64,000 bases of DNA from positions 1-64,000 of the forward strand of contig JAUIKS010000003.1 of the NCBI GenBank assembly GCA_030430565.1, in the 5' to 3' direction. The notes beneath the pieces were generated by a model that saw only the letters and a program-made list of their open reading frames with translations, had not been told where the DNA came from and made no database searches. The position numbers and the translations under genes were made by a program. Shown here piece by piece: positions 27,086-35,410 of this stretch. How positions within the stretch are numbered: the stretch's first letter is position 1; each line of letters begins with the position of its first letter. The stretch is from Polyangia bacterium. Its GTDB lineage: Bacteria; Myxococcota_A; Polyangia; Nannocystales; Nannocystaceae.

Positions 27086-28471
27086 TCAGCTCGCCATTTC
27101 CTTCATGATCGCGCCGAAGATCGCGTCGTGCGTATAGCCGCACGTCGCTGAGTCCCCGCGCTCGTCCTTGATGACCATCTTCTTGTAGCGCCGAAACGTC
27201 CTCGGCTCCTGCAGCAGCTCGATGAACTCGAGGTACTTCTTGTGGTTCTCGAAGAAGTCGCCAGCCAGCAGGAAGTGGCCCGCCGCGAGCGCGTCCTTGT
27301 GCTCTTCGTGCAGGAGCCCCGCGGCGCCTCCGACCTGCGCGAAGTTGATCGAGACGGGGTTGTAGAACAGCTCGATCGCGCGATCGACCAGGCTGTAGGC
27401 GCCGTTGATGGCGTCGTAGGCGCCGCGGAGCGCCTGCCGCCCGGCGTCCTCGTCCTCCGTCAAGTAGACGTGCAGCGCCTTGGCGACGAGCTGCGCGCTC
27501 TTGATGGAGAGGTACACGCCGCTCGCCAGGATCGGGTCGATGAACGCGCCCGCGTCGCCGACGATCGCGAAGTTGTCGCCGAACTTGCGCTCGGAGTAGT
27601 AGGAGTAGTTGCCGTTGAACGCGAGCGGCTGCGCGATCTTGGCGCCCTTGATGACCCCGCGCACGAAGGTCGACGACTCGAGCTCCTGGCGGTACAGGGC
27701 CTCGCGCCAGTCCTCGACGCCGGCGGCGGTGAGCTTCGCCTTCTGCTCGCGGATGTAGGCGTGATTGAGCACGAGGCCGATGCTGACGCGCTCGTGCGCG
27801 ACGGGGATGACCCAGATCCAGCCCTTCTTCTCGCCGCCGAGGTAGACGATCTGCAGCAGGCCCTCGTCGATCCCGCCGTTGAGCTGCGCCTCGAGCCAGT
27901 GGGTCGAGAGCGCCGCTCGATCGAGCTCGCGGTGGGGCCGCTTCGTCCGCATGCGCGTGGCGAGGAAGGTGTCGCGGCCGCTCGCGTCGACGAAGAAGCG
28001 CGCGCGGAGCGTCCGCGTCTCGCCGTCGGCGCCGGTGGCGGTCACGAGCACGCCGCCGTCAGGCGCCTCGAGCTCGACGCCGGTCACGCGCGTGCGCTGG
28101 TGGACGACGGCGCCGAGGCGCTCGGAGTTCTTGAGCAGCTCGTGATCGAACTCGGCCCGGCGGACGTGAAACGAGAGCGCGCCGGGCCCCTTGATGACGT
28201 GACCGAAGCACCATGTTGTATGGCTCCTGCCGTCGACGTCGATGAAGCGCACGCCCGGCTTGCGCACGAACAGCGACGTGAGCCGATCGAGCACGCCGAG
28301 ATCCTCAAAGATCGAGTAGCAGAAGGGCAGCAGCGACTCGCCCACGTGCTCGCGCGGGAACTCCGCCTTCTCGAGCAGCGCGACGGAGTGCCCGCTCTTC
28401 GCCAGATACGCGGCGGTCGTTGAGCCGGCGGGTCCTCCCCCCGCGATGATTACGTCGAATTGATCATCCAT
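27086..28471 (-). CDS. Flavin-dependent halogenase (CndH-like)
   Basis: A 461-residue protein. It has the FAD site AGGGPAGSTTAAYLAKSG, the HVGESLLP segment, a Lys in FVRKPGVRF at about residue 71 where halogenases keep their catalytic Lys, the diagnostic WxWxIP motif as GWIWVIP, and FIDPILASGVYLS, which fits the Fx.Px.SxG halogenase pattern. WxWxIP blocks oxygenase chemistry and is the usual marker that separates flavin halogenases from monooxygenases. The length and C-terminal region resemble halogenases that act on phenolic or PKS-bound substrates, such as CndH of chondrochloren biosynthesis. The substrate is not predictable here. A TGAC-N6-ACCATGTTG partial dyad lies within it at about 28200. 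Confidence 0.85.
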   Translation of the reverse strand: MDDQFDVIIAGGGPAGSTTAAYLAKSGHSVALLEKAEFPREHVGESLLPFCYSIFEDLGVLDRLTSLFVRKPGVRFIDVDGRSHTTWCFGHVIKGPGALSFHVRRAEFDHELLKNSERLGAVVHQRTRVTGVELEAPDGGVLVTATGADGETRTLRARFFVDASGRDTFLATRMRTKRPHRELDRAALSTHWLEAQLNGGIDEGLLQIVYLGGEKKGWIWVIPVAHERVSIGLVLNHAYIREQKAKLTAAGVEDWREALYRQELESSTFVRGVIKGAKIAQPLAFNGNYSYYSERKFGDNFAIVGDAGAFIDPILASGVYLSIKSAQLVAKALHVYLTEDEDAGRQALRGAYDAINGAYSLVDRAIELFYNPVSINFAQVGGAAGLLHEEHKDALAAGHFLLAGDFFENHKKYLEFIELLQEPRTFRRYKKMVIKDERGDSATCGYTHDAIFGAIMKEMAS

Positions 28472-28522
28472 ATCGCTTGACCCTATCGCCGGCGGCGTCG
28501 CGCGGCGTGGAATTTTGAGTCT

Positions 28523-28534
28523 ACATCAGGATGT
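28523..28534. promoter_or_regulatory. ACATC-AG-GATGT dyad upstream of the halogenase gene
   Basis: A 12-bp inverted repeat in an A/T-rich stretch (28511-28545), 52 bp upstream of the halogenase start. Candidate operator; no regulator gene adjoins. Confidence 0.35.
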
Positions 28535-28607
28535 CAGAATGGTTGCGTGTTTGTATTCGCGCGAGCTGACGCGCGCGGCCCTGTGCCCCGCCGCGTGACG
28601 TCTTCGG

Positions 28608-29117
28608 TCACCAGCGCGCGGGGAACCGGAGCTCGAAGGCGGAGATCGTCACCTCGGCGGCGGCGCCCCCGCCCGCCGGAGAGGCCGGCTCCGCGCAGCT
28701 CCCGGAGCCTGTCACCTTGTACATGCGCGAGAAGTCATCTTCACCCTCGAGCGCGTGCGCGGTGATGTCTACGGTGCAGCCCGCGCTCGTCCACGCGCGC
28801 CCGTCCTCGGCGAAGATCGTCACCGCCGCCGGGAACGCGCCCAGCGCCCCCTCCGTGATCTCCTCGAGCTCGAGCTCGAGGCGGTCGACGAGCGCGTCGT
28901 CGATCGCGCTGTAGACCATCGTGATCCCGGTGTCGCCCGCGAAGGGGATGACGCAGGCGGGCGCGTCCGCGCCCGACCACGACAGCTCCCCGGCGAGCTC
29001 GACCGCGAGCTCGCATTCGCTCTCGCCGAGCGCCTCGTCGCTGGTCTCGCCTTCGCCGCCGTCACAGCCGGCGAGGGCGAGCAGCGCCATGATCGAACAA
29101 TTTCTCAGGGTGCGCAC
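28608..29117 (-). CDS. Small lipoprotein of unknown function
   Basis: A 169-residue protein. I choose the GTG at 29117 because it gives a compact signal peptide (MRTLRNCSIMALLALAGC, Cys18) with GGAG about 10 nt upstream. A longer frame begins at a GTG at 29141. The mature part is acidic (EGETSDEALGESECELAVEL). It contains strands and four Cys that could pair (ESECEL, APACVI, SAGCTV, GSGSCAEP), and ends in a strand-rich tail. I recognise no family. It lies between the halogenase and the intact DUF1552 gene, divergent from the latter. Confidence 0.7.
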   Translation of the reverse strand: MRTLRNCSIMALLALAGCDGGEGETSDEALGESECELAVELAGELSWSGADAPACVIPFAGDTGITMVYSAIDDALVDRLELELEEITEGALGAFPAAVTIFAEDGRAWTSAGCTVDITAHALEGEDDFSRMYKVTGSGSCAEPASPAGGGAAAEVTISAFELRFPARW

Positions 29118-29299
29118 TGGGCTGGCTCCATCTCTCGTCACGCGTCGGCGCGTGGGGGTCGACGCGCGTCGTCACGTCGACGCCCGCTCCACAGCTACAT
29201 GCCGCGCGCGGGCCGGCTTCGGACAGCGGCCTGTCAGAAAACTTCGCGCGCGGCGGGCGAGTCACGAGCGCCCGCGACGGGGGCGGACGCGCTACGCTC

Positions 29300-30790
29300 G
29301 TGGGCAGGTTGATCTTCCTGGATCGCAAACGCCGGCTCGGGCGCCGGAAGCTGCTGCGCGGGCTCGGGGCCTTCGGCGCGACGACGCTCGCGCTGCCGCT
29401 GCTCGATGTCATGCTCGACAGCCACGGCGTCGCGCTCGCGGACGGCGGCGAGCTGCCGGTGCGCGTCGGCGTGTGGTTCTGGGGCAACGGCCTGCGGCCC
29501 GAGCACTTCTACCCCGACGGCGCTGAGGACGACCTACGGGCGGTCGGGACGCCGGGGACGGTGAAGCCGTGGGACCTGAGCCTGCGGCAGCACACCCAGC
29601 CGCTGCACGACGCCGGGCTCACGCCCTACCTGTCACTCGTGACAGGCACTCGGCCGCACTGCAAACCGGCGCAGGCCCACCACGACGGGCGCACCGCGGT
29701 CTTGACGGGCTCCTACGAGTGGTTCGGCGGCGACCCTGCGCTCGGCTACGCCGGCGCGCGCACGCCGTCCTTCGACCAGCTCGCCGCCGAGGCGAGCGCC
29801 GGGCTCACGCCCTTTAAGTCGCTCGTGCTGGGCGTGCAGGAGGGCGCCGCCAACAACGAGCCGGGCTACGCGGGGCACTTCACCTCGACGACCGGCGGCA
29901 ACGTCTACCTTCGCCCCGAGTACTCGCCGCTGGCCGTGTTCCAGCGGCTGTTCATGGATGTAGCGAGCCCCGAAGACGCGGCCGCGCAGCGTATGCTCGC
30001 GGCCCGGCGCAGCGTGCTCGACGCGGTCACCCAGGACATCCAGGCGCTCAATCGCGAGCTCGGCGCCAAGGACCGCATGTGCCTCGACCAGCACCTCAGC
30101 GCCGTCCGGCAGCTCGAGACGCGGCTCAGCTACGACCTGGGCGGCTGCGAGCAGCCGGCCGCGCCGCTCGACTGGCCGACGATCGGCGGGATTCAGCGCC
30201 TGCGTGACCGCAGCAGCTCGATGAGCGAGGTGCTCGCGCTGGCGCTCGCCTGCGACATGACGCGCGCGTTCAGCTATCAGTTCACGATCTTCGAGACCGG
30301 GCACGACTTCGGGCAGGAGCCCGAGCTCAACGGTCAGGTCGAGTCCGTCGACCCCGAGAACACGCTCGAGCAGTCGCGCTCGTTCCACGAGGCCTCCCAC
30401 GATCCCGCGTTTCAGGACAACGTGCGGATCGTCAGCAACTTCACCTTTAGCAACCTCGCCTACACCCTCAAGCTCCTGGCCGATCGGCCAGAAGGCGACG
30501 GGACGGTGCTGAGCAACTGCGCGATCCTGGCGACCACGGAGCACGCCGAGCCGGTCACGCACAGCACCGACGACATCCCGACGATCATCGCGGGCACGGC
30601 CTGCGGCCGGCTCAAGGGCGGGCTGTGGTACCACGGCGACCGCAGCAAGGAGCGAGTGTCGAAGGCCGGGCTGACGATCCTGCGCGCGGCCGGGATCCCG
30701 CGCGAGCGCTTCGGCGAGGCCTTCGACAACGGCGAGGGCCCGAGCGACCCGAGCACCACCGAGACGTTCACGGCGCTCGAGGGGGCGTGA
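29300..30790 (+). CDS. DUF1552-family protein, intact copy
   Basis: A 496-residue protein starting at GTG 29300 with a twin-Arg-like N terminus (RKRRLGRRKLLRGLGAFGATTLALPLLD), as usual for DUF1552 proteins that accompany DUF1592 partners. Family segments are complete: WFWGNGLRPEHFYPDG, SLVTGTRPHCKPAQAHHDGRTAVLTGSYEW, TPSFDQLAAE, MSEVLALALACDMTRAFSYQFT and the terminal RFGEAFDNGEGPSDPS. It has no DUF1592 gene directly upstream, whereas the DUF1592 gene at 22949 has only a DUF1552 remnant. It may therefore supply the partner in trans; that is inference. Biochemical function unknown. Confidence 0.85.
   Translation: MGRLIFLDRKRRLGRRKLLRGLGAFGATTLALPLLDVMLDSHGVALADGGELPVRVGVWFWGNGLRPEHFYPDGAEDDLRAVGTPGTVKPWDLSLRQHTQPLHDAGLTPYLSLVTGTRPHCKPAQAHHDGRTAVLTGSYEWFGGDPALGYAGARTPSFDQLAAEASAGLTPFKSLVLGVQEGAANNEPGYAGHFTSTTGGNVYLRPEYSPLAVFQRLFMDVASPEDAAAQRMLAARRSVLDAVTQDIQALNRELGAKDRMCLDQHLSAVRQLETRLSYDLGGCEQPAAPLDWPTIGGIQRLRDRSSSMSEVLALALACDMTRAFSYQFTIFETGHDFGQEPELNGQVESVDPENTLEQSRSFHEASHDPAFQDNVRIVSNFTFSNLAYTLKLLADRPEGDGTVLSNCAILATTEHAEPVTHSTDDIPTIIAGTACGRLKGGLWYHGDRSKERVSKAGLTILRAAGIPRERFGEAFDNGEGPSDPSTTETFTALEGA
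29631..29644. repeat. TGWC-N6-GWCA dyad inside coding DNA
   Basis: TGTC-ACTCGT-GACA; the full palindrome CCTGTCAC-TC-GTGACAGG spans 29629-29646. Read CTG TCA CTC GTG ACA GGC ACT in DUF1552; TCA, ACA and ACT are rare codons here. Confidence 0.5.
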
Positions 30791-30829
30791 GCGGCGGCGC
30801 GCGCTTGCTGCCCTCGCTCCTTCGATCGA

Positions 30830-32014
30830 TCACGAGCGCTCGGTCGCGCTGTGCTCGAGCCGGAGCTCCTCGAGTCGAGCCCAGCGCGGCGCGCGATCCA
30901 AGATCGCGGCGCCGGCCGGCCCGAGCGGGTTGTGATCGAGATGCAGCGATCGCAGACGCGGGAAGCGGCCCTGCTCGAGCAGCGCGTCGAGGACCGCGGG
31001 GGAGAGCCCGCACGCCGACAGGCGCAGCTCCTCGAGCGCGACCCCGTGTCCGCCCGTCGCGAGCGCGAGCGCGCCGCGGTCACCGATCGGGCAGTAGGAG
31101 AGATCGAGGTGAAGCAGGCGCGCGAACGCGGGGGCGCGGGTGAGCGCGTCGACGTCGCCGGGACCGAGTCCGCAGCCGCGCAGCCGCAGCCGCGAGAGCC
31201 GCTCGAGGCTCGCGCGGGCGAGCCACGCGTCGAGGCTGCCGGCGCTCAGCTTGTTCATGTCGAGCTCGAGCGCGCGGAGGCCTGACCACGGCGCGGCGCC
31301 CAGCGCCTCCAGGCCGGCGGCGCCGATCTGGTTGTCGGCGAGCGAGAGCGTCGTCAGGCGCGCGAGGTGGGGCGAGCGGGCGAGCGCCTGGGCGCCCGCG
31401 TCGCCGAGCCGGTTGCAGCGCAGGTTGAGGGTCTCGAGCCCGTCGAGGCGCGCGCACGCGGCCAGCGCGGCGCCCCCGGTCGCGGTGAGCTCGTTGTTGT
31501 CGAGCTCGAGCGTTCGCAGCGTGGGCAGCTCGGGGGACTCGAGCAGCGCGCGCGCGGCCGCGTCGTCGATCCTGCCGTTGCCCCAATTCAGGCGCGTTAT
31601 CTGGGACAGGTGGGGCGAGCGGACGAGCGCGAGCAGGCTCTCGCGTTGTGTTCGGACGCTGTGACAGCGCAGGCCCGTGAGCGTGACGAGCTCGGGGCGC
31701 CCCGCGAGCTCGCGGAGCGTGCGGTCGACGTCGCCCTTCGTCCACGCGAGGTCGAGGGTGCGCACCAGCGAGAACCAGGGCTGGGGCTGGCCGCGGGGGG
31801 CTCGCGGCCAGCACTCCGCGAGCGTCGCGCGGCGCAGCGCGTCGTCCCAGACCACGAGCCGCGCGGCGGCGTAGTCCAGCGCGTGGTCGCGGCGCTTGGA
31901 CCTGCGCCAGCGCCGAAACAGCGCGAGCAGCTCGGAGAATACATGCGCGGAGTGGTCGCCCGCGAGCAGCGACTGGGCGACGACGAGCGACGGGGTGTCG
32001 GCGGGAGGGCGCAT
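30830..32014 (-). CDS. Leucine-rich repeat protein
   Basis: A 394-residue protein with no signal peptide. After a helical N-terminal region (1-100) come about nine to ten LRR units of 24-29 residues, e.g. LRTLELDNNELTATGGAALAAC, LETLNLRCNRLGDAGAQALA, LTTLSLADNQIGAAGLEALG, LLHLDLSYCPIGDRGALALA. The LxLxxNxLGDxGAxALA pattern is the ribonuclease-inhibitor type, usually a cytoplasmic protein-binding scaffold. Its neighbour downstream on the other strand is DUF1552 (39 bp gap, convergent). Its start is 22 bp from the stop of the membrane protein gene at 32037, which suggests an operon with that gene. Confidence 0.8.
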   Translation of the reverse strand: MRPPADTPSLVVAQSLLAGDHSAHVFSELLALFRRWRRSKRRDHALDYAAARLVVWDDALRRATLAECWPRAPRGQPQPWFSLVRTLDLAWTKGDVDRTLRELAGRPELVTLTGLRCHSVRTQRESLLALVRSPHLSQITRLNWGNGRIDDAAARALLESPELPTLRTLELDNNELTATGGAALAACARLDGLETLNLRCNRLGDAGAQALARSPHLARLTTLSLADNQIGAAGLEALGAAPWSGLRALELDMNKLSAGSLDAWLARASLERLSRLRLRGCGLGPGDVDALTRAPAFARLLHLDLSYCPIGDRGALALATGGHGVALEELRLSACGLSPAVLDALLEQGRFPRLRSLHLDHNPLGPAGAAILDRAPRWARLEELRLEHSATERS

Positions 32015-32036
32015 CTTCGAGGGTCACCCTACCGCG

Positions 32037-33290
32037 CTATCCGCCGCCTCCGTCGCCGAGCGGGCCGGCGCGGCCGGGGCTATGGTTCAGGAGCGCCGCG
32101 AAGACGACGTAGAAGCTCAACGAGCCTGCTCCTACGGCCAGGTAGGTGGCGGGCAGCGCGACGACGATCAAGGCGGCGGCCGCGAGCAGCGTGAAGATCG
32201 CGCTGAGCGGGCGGAGCCGCGTGAGCGTGACGCTCTCGAGCGCGAGGGCGGTCGCGAGCCACGCGGTCGCGAGCGTCACCGCGAGCGCGAGCGGCATCGG
32301 CAGCTGGGCGTGCCCGTCGAGCAGGAACACGCTGGCGAGCACCAGCGCGAGACCGCCGGCGCCGCACAGCAGCGCGCGGATCCTGAACTCATCGCGCATC
32401 GCCTCGGTGAGCGTCGGCGCGACGGCGCCGTCGCGGGGGGCGGAGGGCGACCGGGCGCGGCGGGCCGTGTCGGGGCAGCGGACGACGCCGTAGCGCTGGA
32501 GGAAGCGCGCGCGGCTGACGTAGACGAGCAGCGCGAACACGGCGAGGAACACGCTGGCGCCGAGCAGCGCCGCGTTGGCGCGGGTGAGGGGCGGCGGCGG
32601 GAACACGAGGTTGACCGGCTCGGCGTGGTCCGTCGAACGCGAGCAGCGCTTGTAAACCGGCGGATCCGCGGGCACGCACTCAAAGCCGATCGGCTCCGGC
32701 GCGTCGAGCTCGAGCAGCGCGGTCGTCGTCATCGCGTCGACCGGGATCGTGAAGCGCTCGGTCCAGGGGAAGCGCCGGTCTTGCGCTCCCCATGAGCGCC
32801 CGCGCGCGAGGCCCCGCGGCGCCTGCTTGAATTGGATAAAGACCGAGGCGCGGCGCCGTTCGTCCGGCGCGGGGATGTGGAAGTCGACGCGGGACTCGCG
32901 GGCTCGCGTGTACACGCTCGGCCGGTTGGTGGTGAAGCCGGGGCGGGACCTGGAGAAGTCCTCGGAGAACGCGCCGATGATCCGGAGGTCGTCGCCTGCG
33001 GCGTTCACGACTCGGAGCTCCGAGACCTGCCCGTATCCCAAGCGCATAAACCCCTGGCCGGCGGCGTCGCGGTACACGAGCTGCAGGGCGATCTTCACCG
33101 GGCGGCTGGGCCGCGCGCCGCGAAGGTCGAGCTCAATGTCGAAGCGCTCGATGACGCGGCGGTCGTCGGCTTCGCGCGCGAAGGCGGGGCTCCAGGCCAA
33201 GGCCGCGGTCAGGAGCGCGAGCGCGCAGACGAGGAGCGTCCCGAGCCGGGGGGATAGCCGTTGAATCGCTGTTTGGAGCGCACGGGGCAT
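32037..33290 (-). CDS. Exported N-domain plus multi-helix membrane protein
   Basis: A 417-residue protein. ATG 33290 (second codon of the open frame, which starts at a TTG) gives a signal peptide ending AFA. A soluble domain of ~200 residues follows (VIERFDIELDLRGARPSRPVKIALQLVYRD ...). Then at least four hydrophobic helices start at about residue 230 (LLGASVFLAVFALLVYVSRA, LCGAGGLALVLASVFLLDG, PLALAVTLATAWLATALALE, IFTLLAAAALIVVALPATYLAVGAGSLSFYVVFAALL), with a Gly-rich end. The topology resembles DUF2207-type membrane proteins, but I see no decisive motif. Function unknown. Confidence 0.7.
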   Translation of the reverse strand: MPRALQTAIQRLSPRLGTLLVCALALLTAALAWSPAFAREADDRRVIERFDIELDLRGARPSRPVKIALQLVYRDAAGQGFMRLGYGQVSELRVVNAAGDDLRIIGAFSEDFSRSRPGFTTNRPSVYTRARESRVDFHIPAPDERRRASVFIQFKQAPRGLARGRSWGAQDRRFPWTERFTIPVDAMTTTALLELDAPEPIGFECVPADPPVYKRCSRSTDHAEPVNLVFPPPPLTRANAALLGASVFLAVFALLVYVSRARFLQRYGVVRCPDTARRARSPSAPRDGAVAPTLTEAMRDEFRIRALLCGAGGLALVLASVFLLDGHAQLPMPLALAVTLATAWLATALALESVTLTRLRPLSAIFTLLAAAALIVVALPATYLAVGAGSLSFYVVFAALLNHSPGRAGPLGDGGGG

Positions 33291-33395
33291 CAAGCGCGGG
33301 TGGTGACGACGTCGAGATGGTAGCCGACGCGCGCCCGGATCTGACGAGAGCCGAGGTCGCGGCGGAGCAGGCTGCTACCCTTCGCGGGCCGCAGG

Positions 33396-33800
33396 ATGGT
33401 CCAGGACGTGAGCACAGCGGAGCCCGAGCGCATCCTTCGTCTCACGGGCGTCTATCACGCGGACGGGGGCCTGCTCGGCGAGCTGCGCTACGTGGTCGGG
33501 AAGCTGCGCGGCGTCACGCGCTGCGCCCTGTGCGACATCACCCACGGCGCGCTGCGCAAGAAGCCGGCGTTCGCCGCGTGGCAGCGCGCGCTCCCGGTGC
33601 CGCTGGCGCTCGTGCACCTCAACGAGCGCAGCCCCGAGGTGGCGCGCGCGACCGCGGGCCGCACGCCCGCGCTCGTGGCCCACACGGCGCGCCGGGTCGT
33701 GATGCTCTTGGGGCCAGGTGAGCTGGAGCTCGAGGGATCGCTCGAGGCGTTTTCGAAGGCGCTGACGCGCGCGGTGACGGAGGCGGGGCTGCGGTGGTGA
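33396..33800 (+). CDS. Small conserved-looking protein with CxxCDITHG motif
   Basis: A 134-residue protein, ATG 33396 (a GTG at 33408 is also possible). It begins with RLTGVYHADGGLLGELRYVVGKLRG and then TRCALCDITHGALRKKPAFAAWQ, which looks like a conserved active or metal-binding segment with two Cys and a His. The C-terminal half is a strand-helix domain without cofactor motifs. I do not recognise a named family. Possible redox or metal function is inferred only from CxxC...H. It faces the minus-strand gene at 33834 across a 33-bp gap that contains the start of a dyad element. Confidence 0.65.
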   Translation: MVQDVSTAEPERILRLTGVYHADGGLLGELRYVVGKLRGVTRCALCDITHGALRKKPAFAAWQRALPVPLALVHLNERSPEVARATAGRTPALVAHTARRVVMLLGPGELELEGSLEAFSKALTRAVTEAGLRW

Positions 33801-33830
33801 GGCCGCGCCGGTGGGTCGTCGCGGTGGAGC

Positions 33831-33849
33831 TGTCTATTGAGTCATGTTG
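33831..33849. repeat. TGWC-N6-GWCATGTTG dyad element, copy C
   Basis: TGTCTATTGAGTCATGTTG. It covers the stop codon (33834-33836) and the last codons of the minus-strand gene, so the protein ends Asn-Met-Thr-Gln. Confidence 0.7.
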
Positions 33850-35291
33850 AAGCGCGCGGGGCCGAGCTCGGTGACGACATCGGCGGCGGTCGCGGGCGCC
33901 GGGGGCCCGCCGTCGAACAGTTCGTGGAGCTCGGGGTAGCGGTCGGGGTCCCACTCCTGCAGCTGTGCCTCGCACATCCGGGCCCAGCGGTCGAAGTAGT
34001 GGTGCTCGGTCGCTAGCTCGAGGCAGCGCGTGAGCAGCCCGTGGGCCTGCTCCTCGAGCTCCCAGCTGCCCTCGCCGCAGTGGGCGTACATCCACTGCTC
34101 GCGTTCCTCCGGGGTCACTTCGCGGGACGCGAGCACAAGCTGGGAGTTGAAGTGGATCAACATCTGGGCGGCGCGCGCGTGGACGGCGAGCACGGTCTGT
34201 GGGTCCTCGAGCGTGATGATCTCGAGGTAGCGACGCGCGAGGGCGTTCAGCCGCTCGTTCGCGCGCAGCAGGAAGTCGTAGTAGAGGCGCTGCGAGCGTT
34301 GTCGGTTGCGGCACTGCTCCTGGTACTCGCGCTCCCATCGCGGGATCCCGGCGTCGTGCTTGTAGTAGTCGACGTCAAACGAGAGCCCGCGCGGCGACGG
34401 GATCGCGAAGTAGGCCTCGAACTCGGCCTCGCTCTCGAGGAAGCGGGCGCTGGCGCGGACGCGGCGGAGCGCGTCGGAGTCGCCGAAGCGGCGCGCGGCC
34501 CGGCGCGCGAGCCTCCGCGCGCGTTCGCGGTGGGCGTCGGCCTCGCGGAGATCCCCAGGATCACGCGGGATGACCTCGAGGACATCTTTTACGTAATCGC
34601 AGCGCGTGCGCCAGCCGAGCGCGCGACGGGTCGCGCACAGCCCGTCTTGGCGCGCGCCCTGTGGGCACGCGCGCGCCCACAGCAGCTCGGCGGCGGTCAG
34701 CTCGGCGAGCGCGCGGGCCTCGTGCTCCTCGCGGGTGCGCGGGGGGAGGGCGCGCTGCAGATAGATCCGGGCGTGGTGCAGGCGCGCGTCGTCGTCCGGC
34801 AGCAGGCCGCGCAGGTCCCAGAAGGCGGCGAGCTCGGCACGGGTCGCGCGGCCCTCGCGGAGCACCGAGGTGGCCTGCGATGGTCTCCTGCGTCCGTAGC
34901 CGGTGGCGAGCAGGTGCAGGTTGACGCGGGCGGTCAGGGGCAGCGGATCGTCGAGCTGCTCGATCCGCCAGGCCTGTTCGTATCGCTCCAGCGCGGCCGG
35001 GAGCTGACCTCTGCGCGCCAGGACCTCGGCCTCGAGCAGCGCGGGGTCGACGGGCTCGCCGGCCGCGCGCGCGCGCAGCCGGAGGGGCGCGGGCGGGCGG
35101 GCCTTGGCGAAGACTCGACGCGCGCGCGCGTCGTCGACGAGGTTTTCGTGGACGTAGGGGGAGGAGAGGAAGTACCCGAGGCCGCCGCCGTAGCAGTCGT
35201 CCGCGCGGGCGAGACGAGGGAGCACGAGCAGCGCGAGGCAGCACGCGAGGCAGAGCAGCGACAGAAGAGGGCGCGACGGACGTCCGGGCAT
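33834..35291 (-). CDS. Secreted or periplasmic helical-repeat protein
   Basis: A 485-residue protein. ATG 35291 gives a classical signal peptide (LLSLLCLACCLALLVLPRLARA). The mature protein is almost all amphipathic helices with TPR-like pairs (PALLEAEVLARRGQLPAALERYEQAWRIEQ; RERARRLARRAARRFGD). It is Arg-rich, with several Cys (DDCYGGG, RTRCDYV, EQCRNR, AHCGEG, LTRCLEL). No catalytic motif is visible. Helical repeats suggest a protein-binding scaffold in the periplasm. The stop codon lies inside dyad copy C, and another dyad (34571-34584, TGAC-CTCGAG-GACA) lies in the middle of the gene. Confidence 0.75.
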   Translation of the reverse strand: MPGRPSRPLLSLLCLACCLALLVLPRLARADDCYGGGLGYFLSSPYVHENLVDDARARRVFAKARPPAPLRLRARAAGEPVDPALLEAEVLARRGQLPAALERYEQAWRIEQLDDPLPLTARVNLHLLATGYGRRRPSQATSVLREGRATRAELAAFWDLRGLLPDDDARLHHARIYLQRALPPRTREEHEARALAELTAAELLWARACPQGARQDGLCATRRALGWRTRCDYVKDVLEVIPRDPGDLREADAHRERARRLARRAARRFGDSDALRRVRASARFLESEAEFEAYFAIPSPRGLSFDVDYYKHDAGIPRWEREYQEQCRNRQRSQRLYYDFLLRANERLNALARRYLEIITLEDPQTVLAVHARAAQMLIHFNSQLVLASREVTPEEREQWMYAHCGEGSWELEEQAHGLLTRCLELATEHHYFDRWARMCEAQLQEWDPDRYPELHELFDGGPPAPATAADVVTELGPARFNMTQ

Positions 35292-35410
35292 GCGCGCCGC
35301 GAGTGTGCAAGTCGCGGACCAGCCCGACGCGCGTGAGTTCCTTCGACCAGGCCGCACGCTCGACTTGCCAGGTGGTCAGGCGCCTTGGCAGGCGACGCGT
35401 CGAATCAGAA

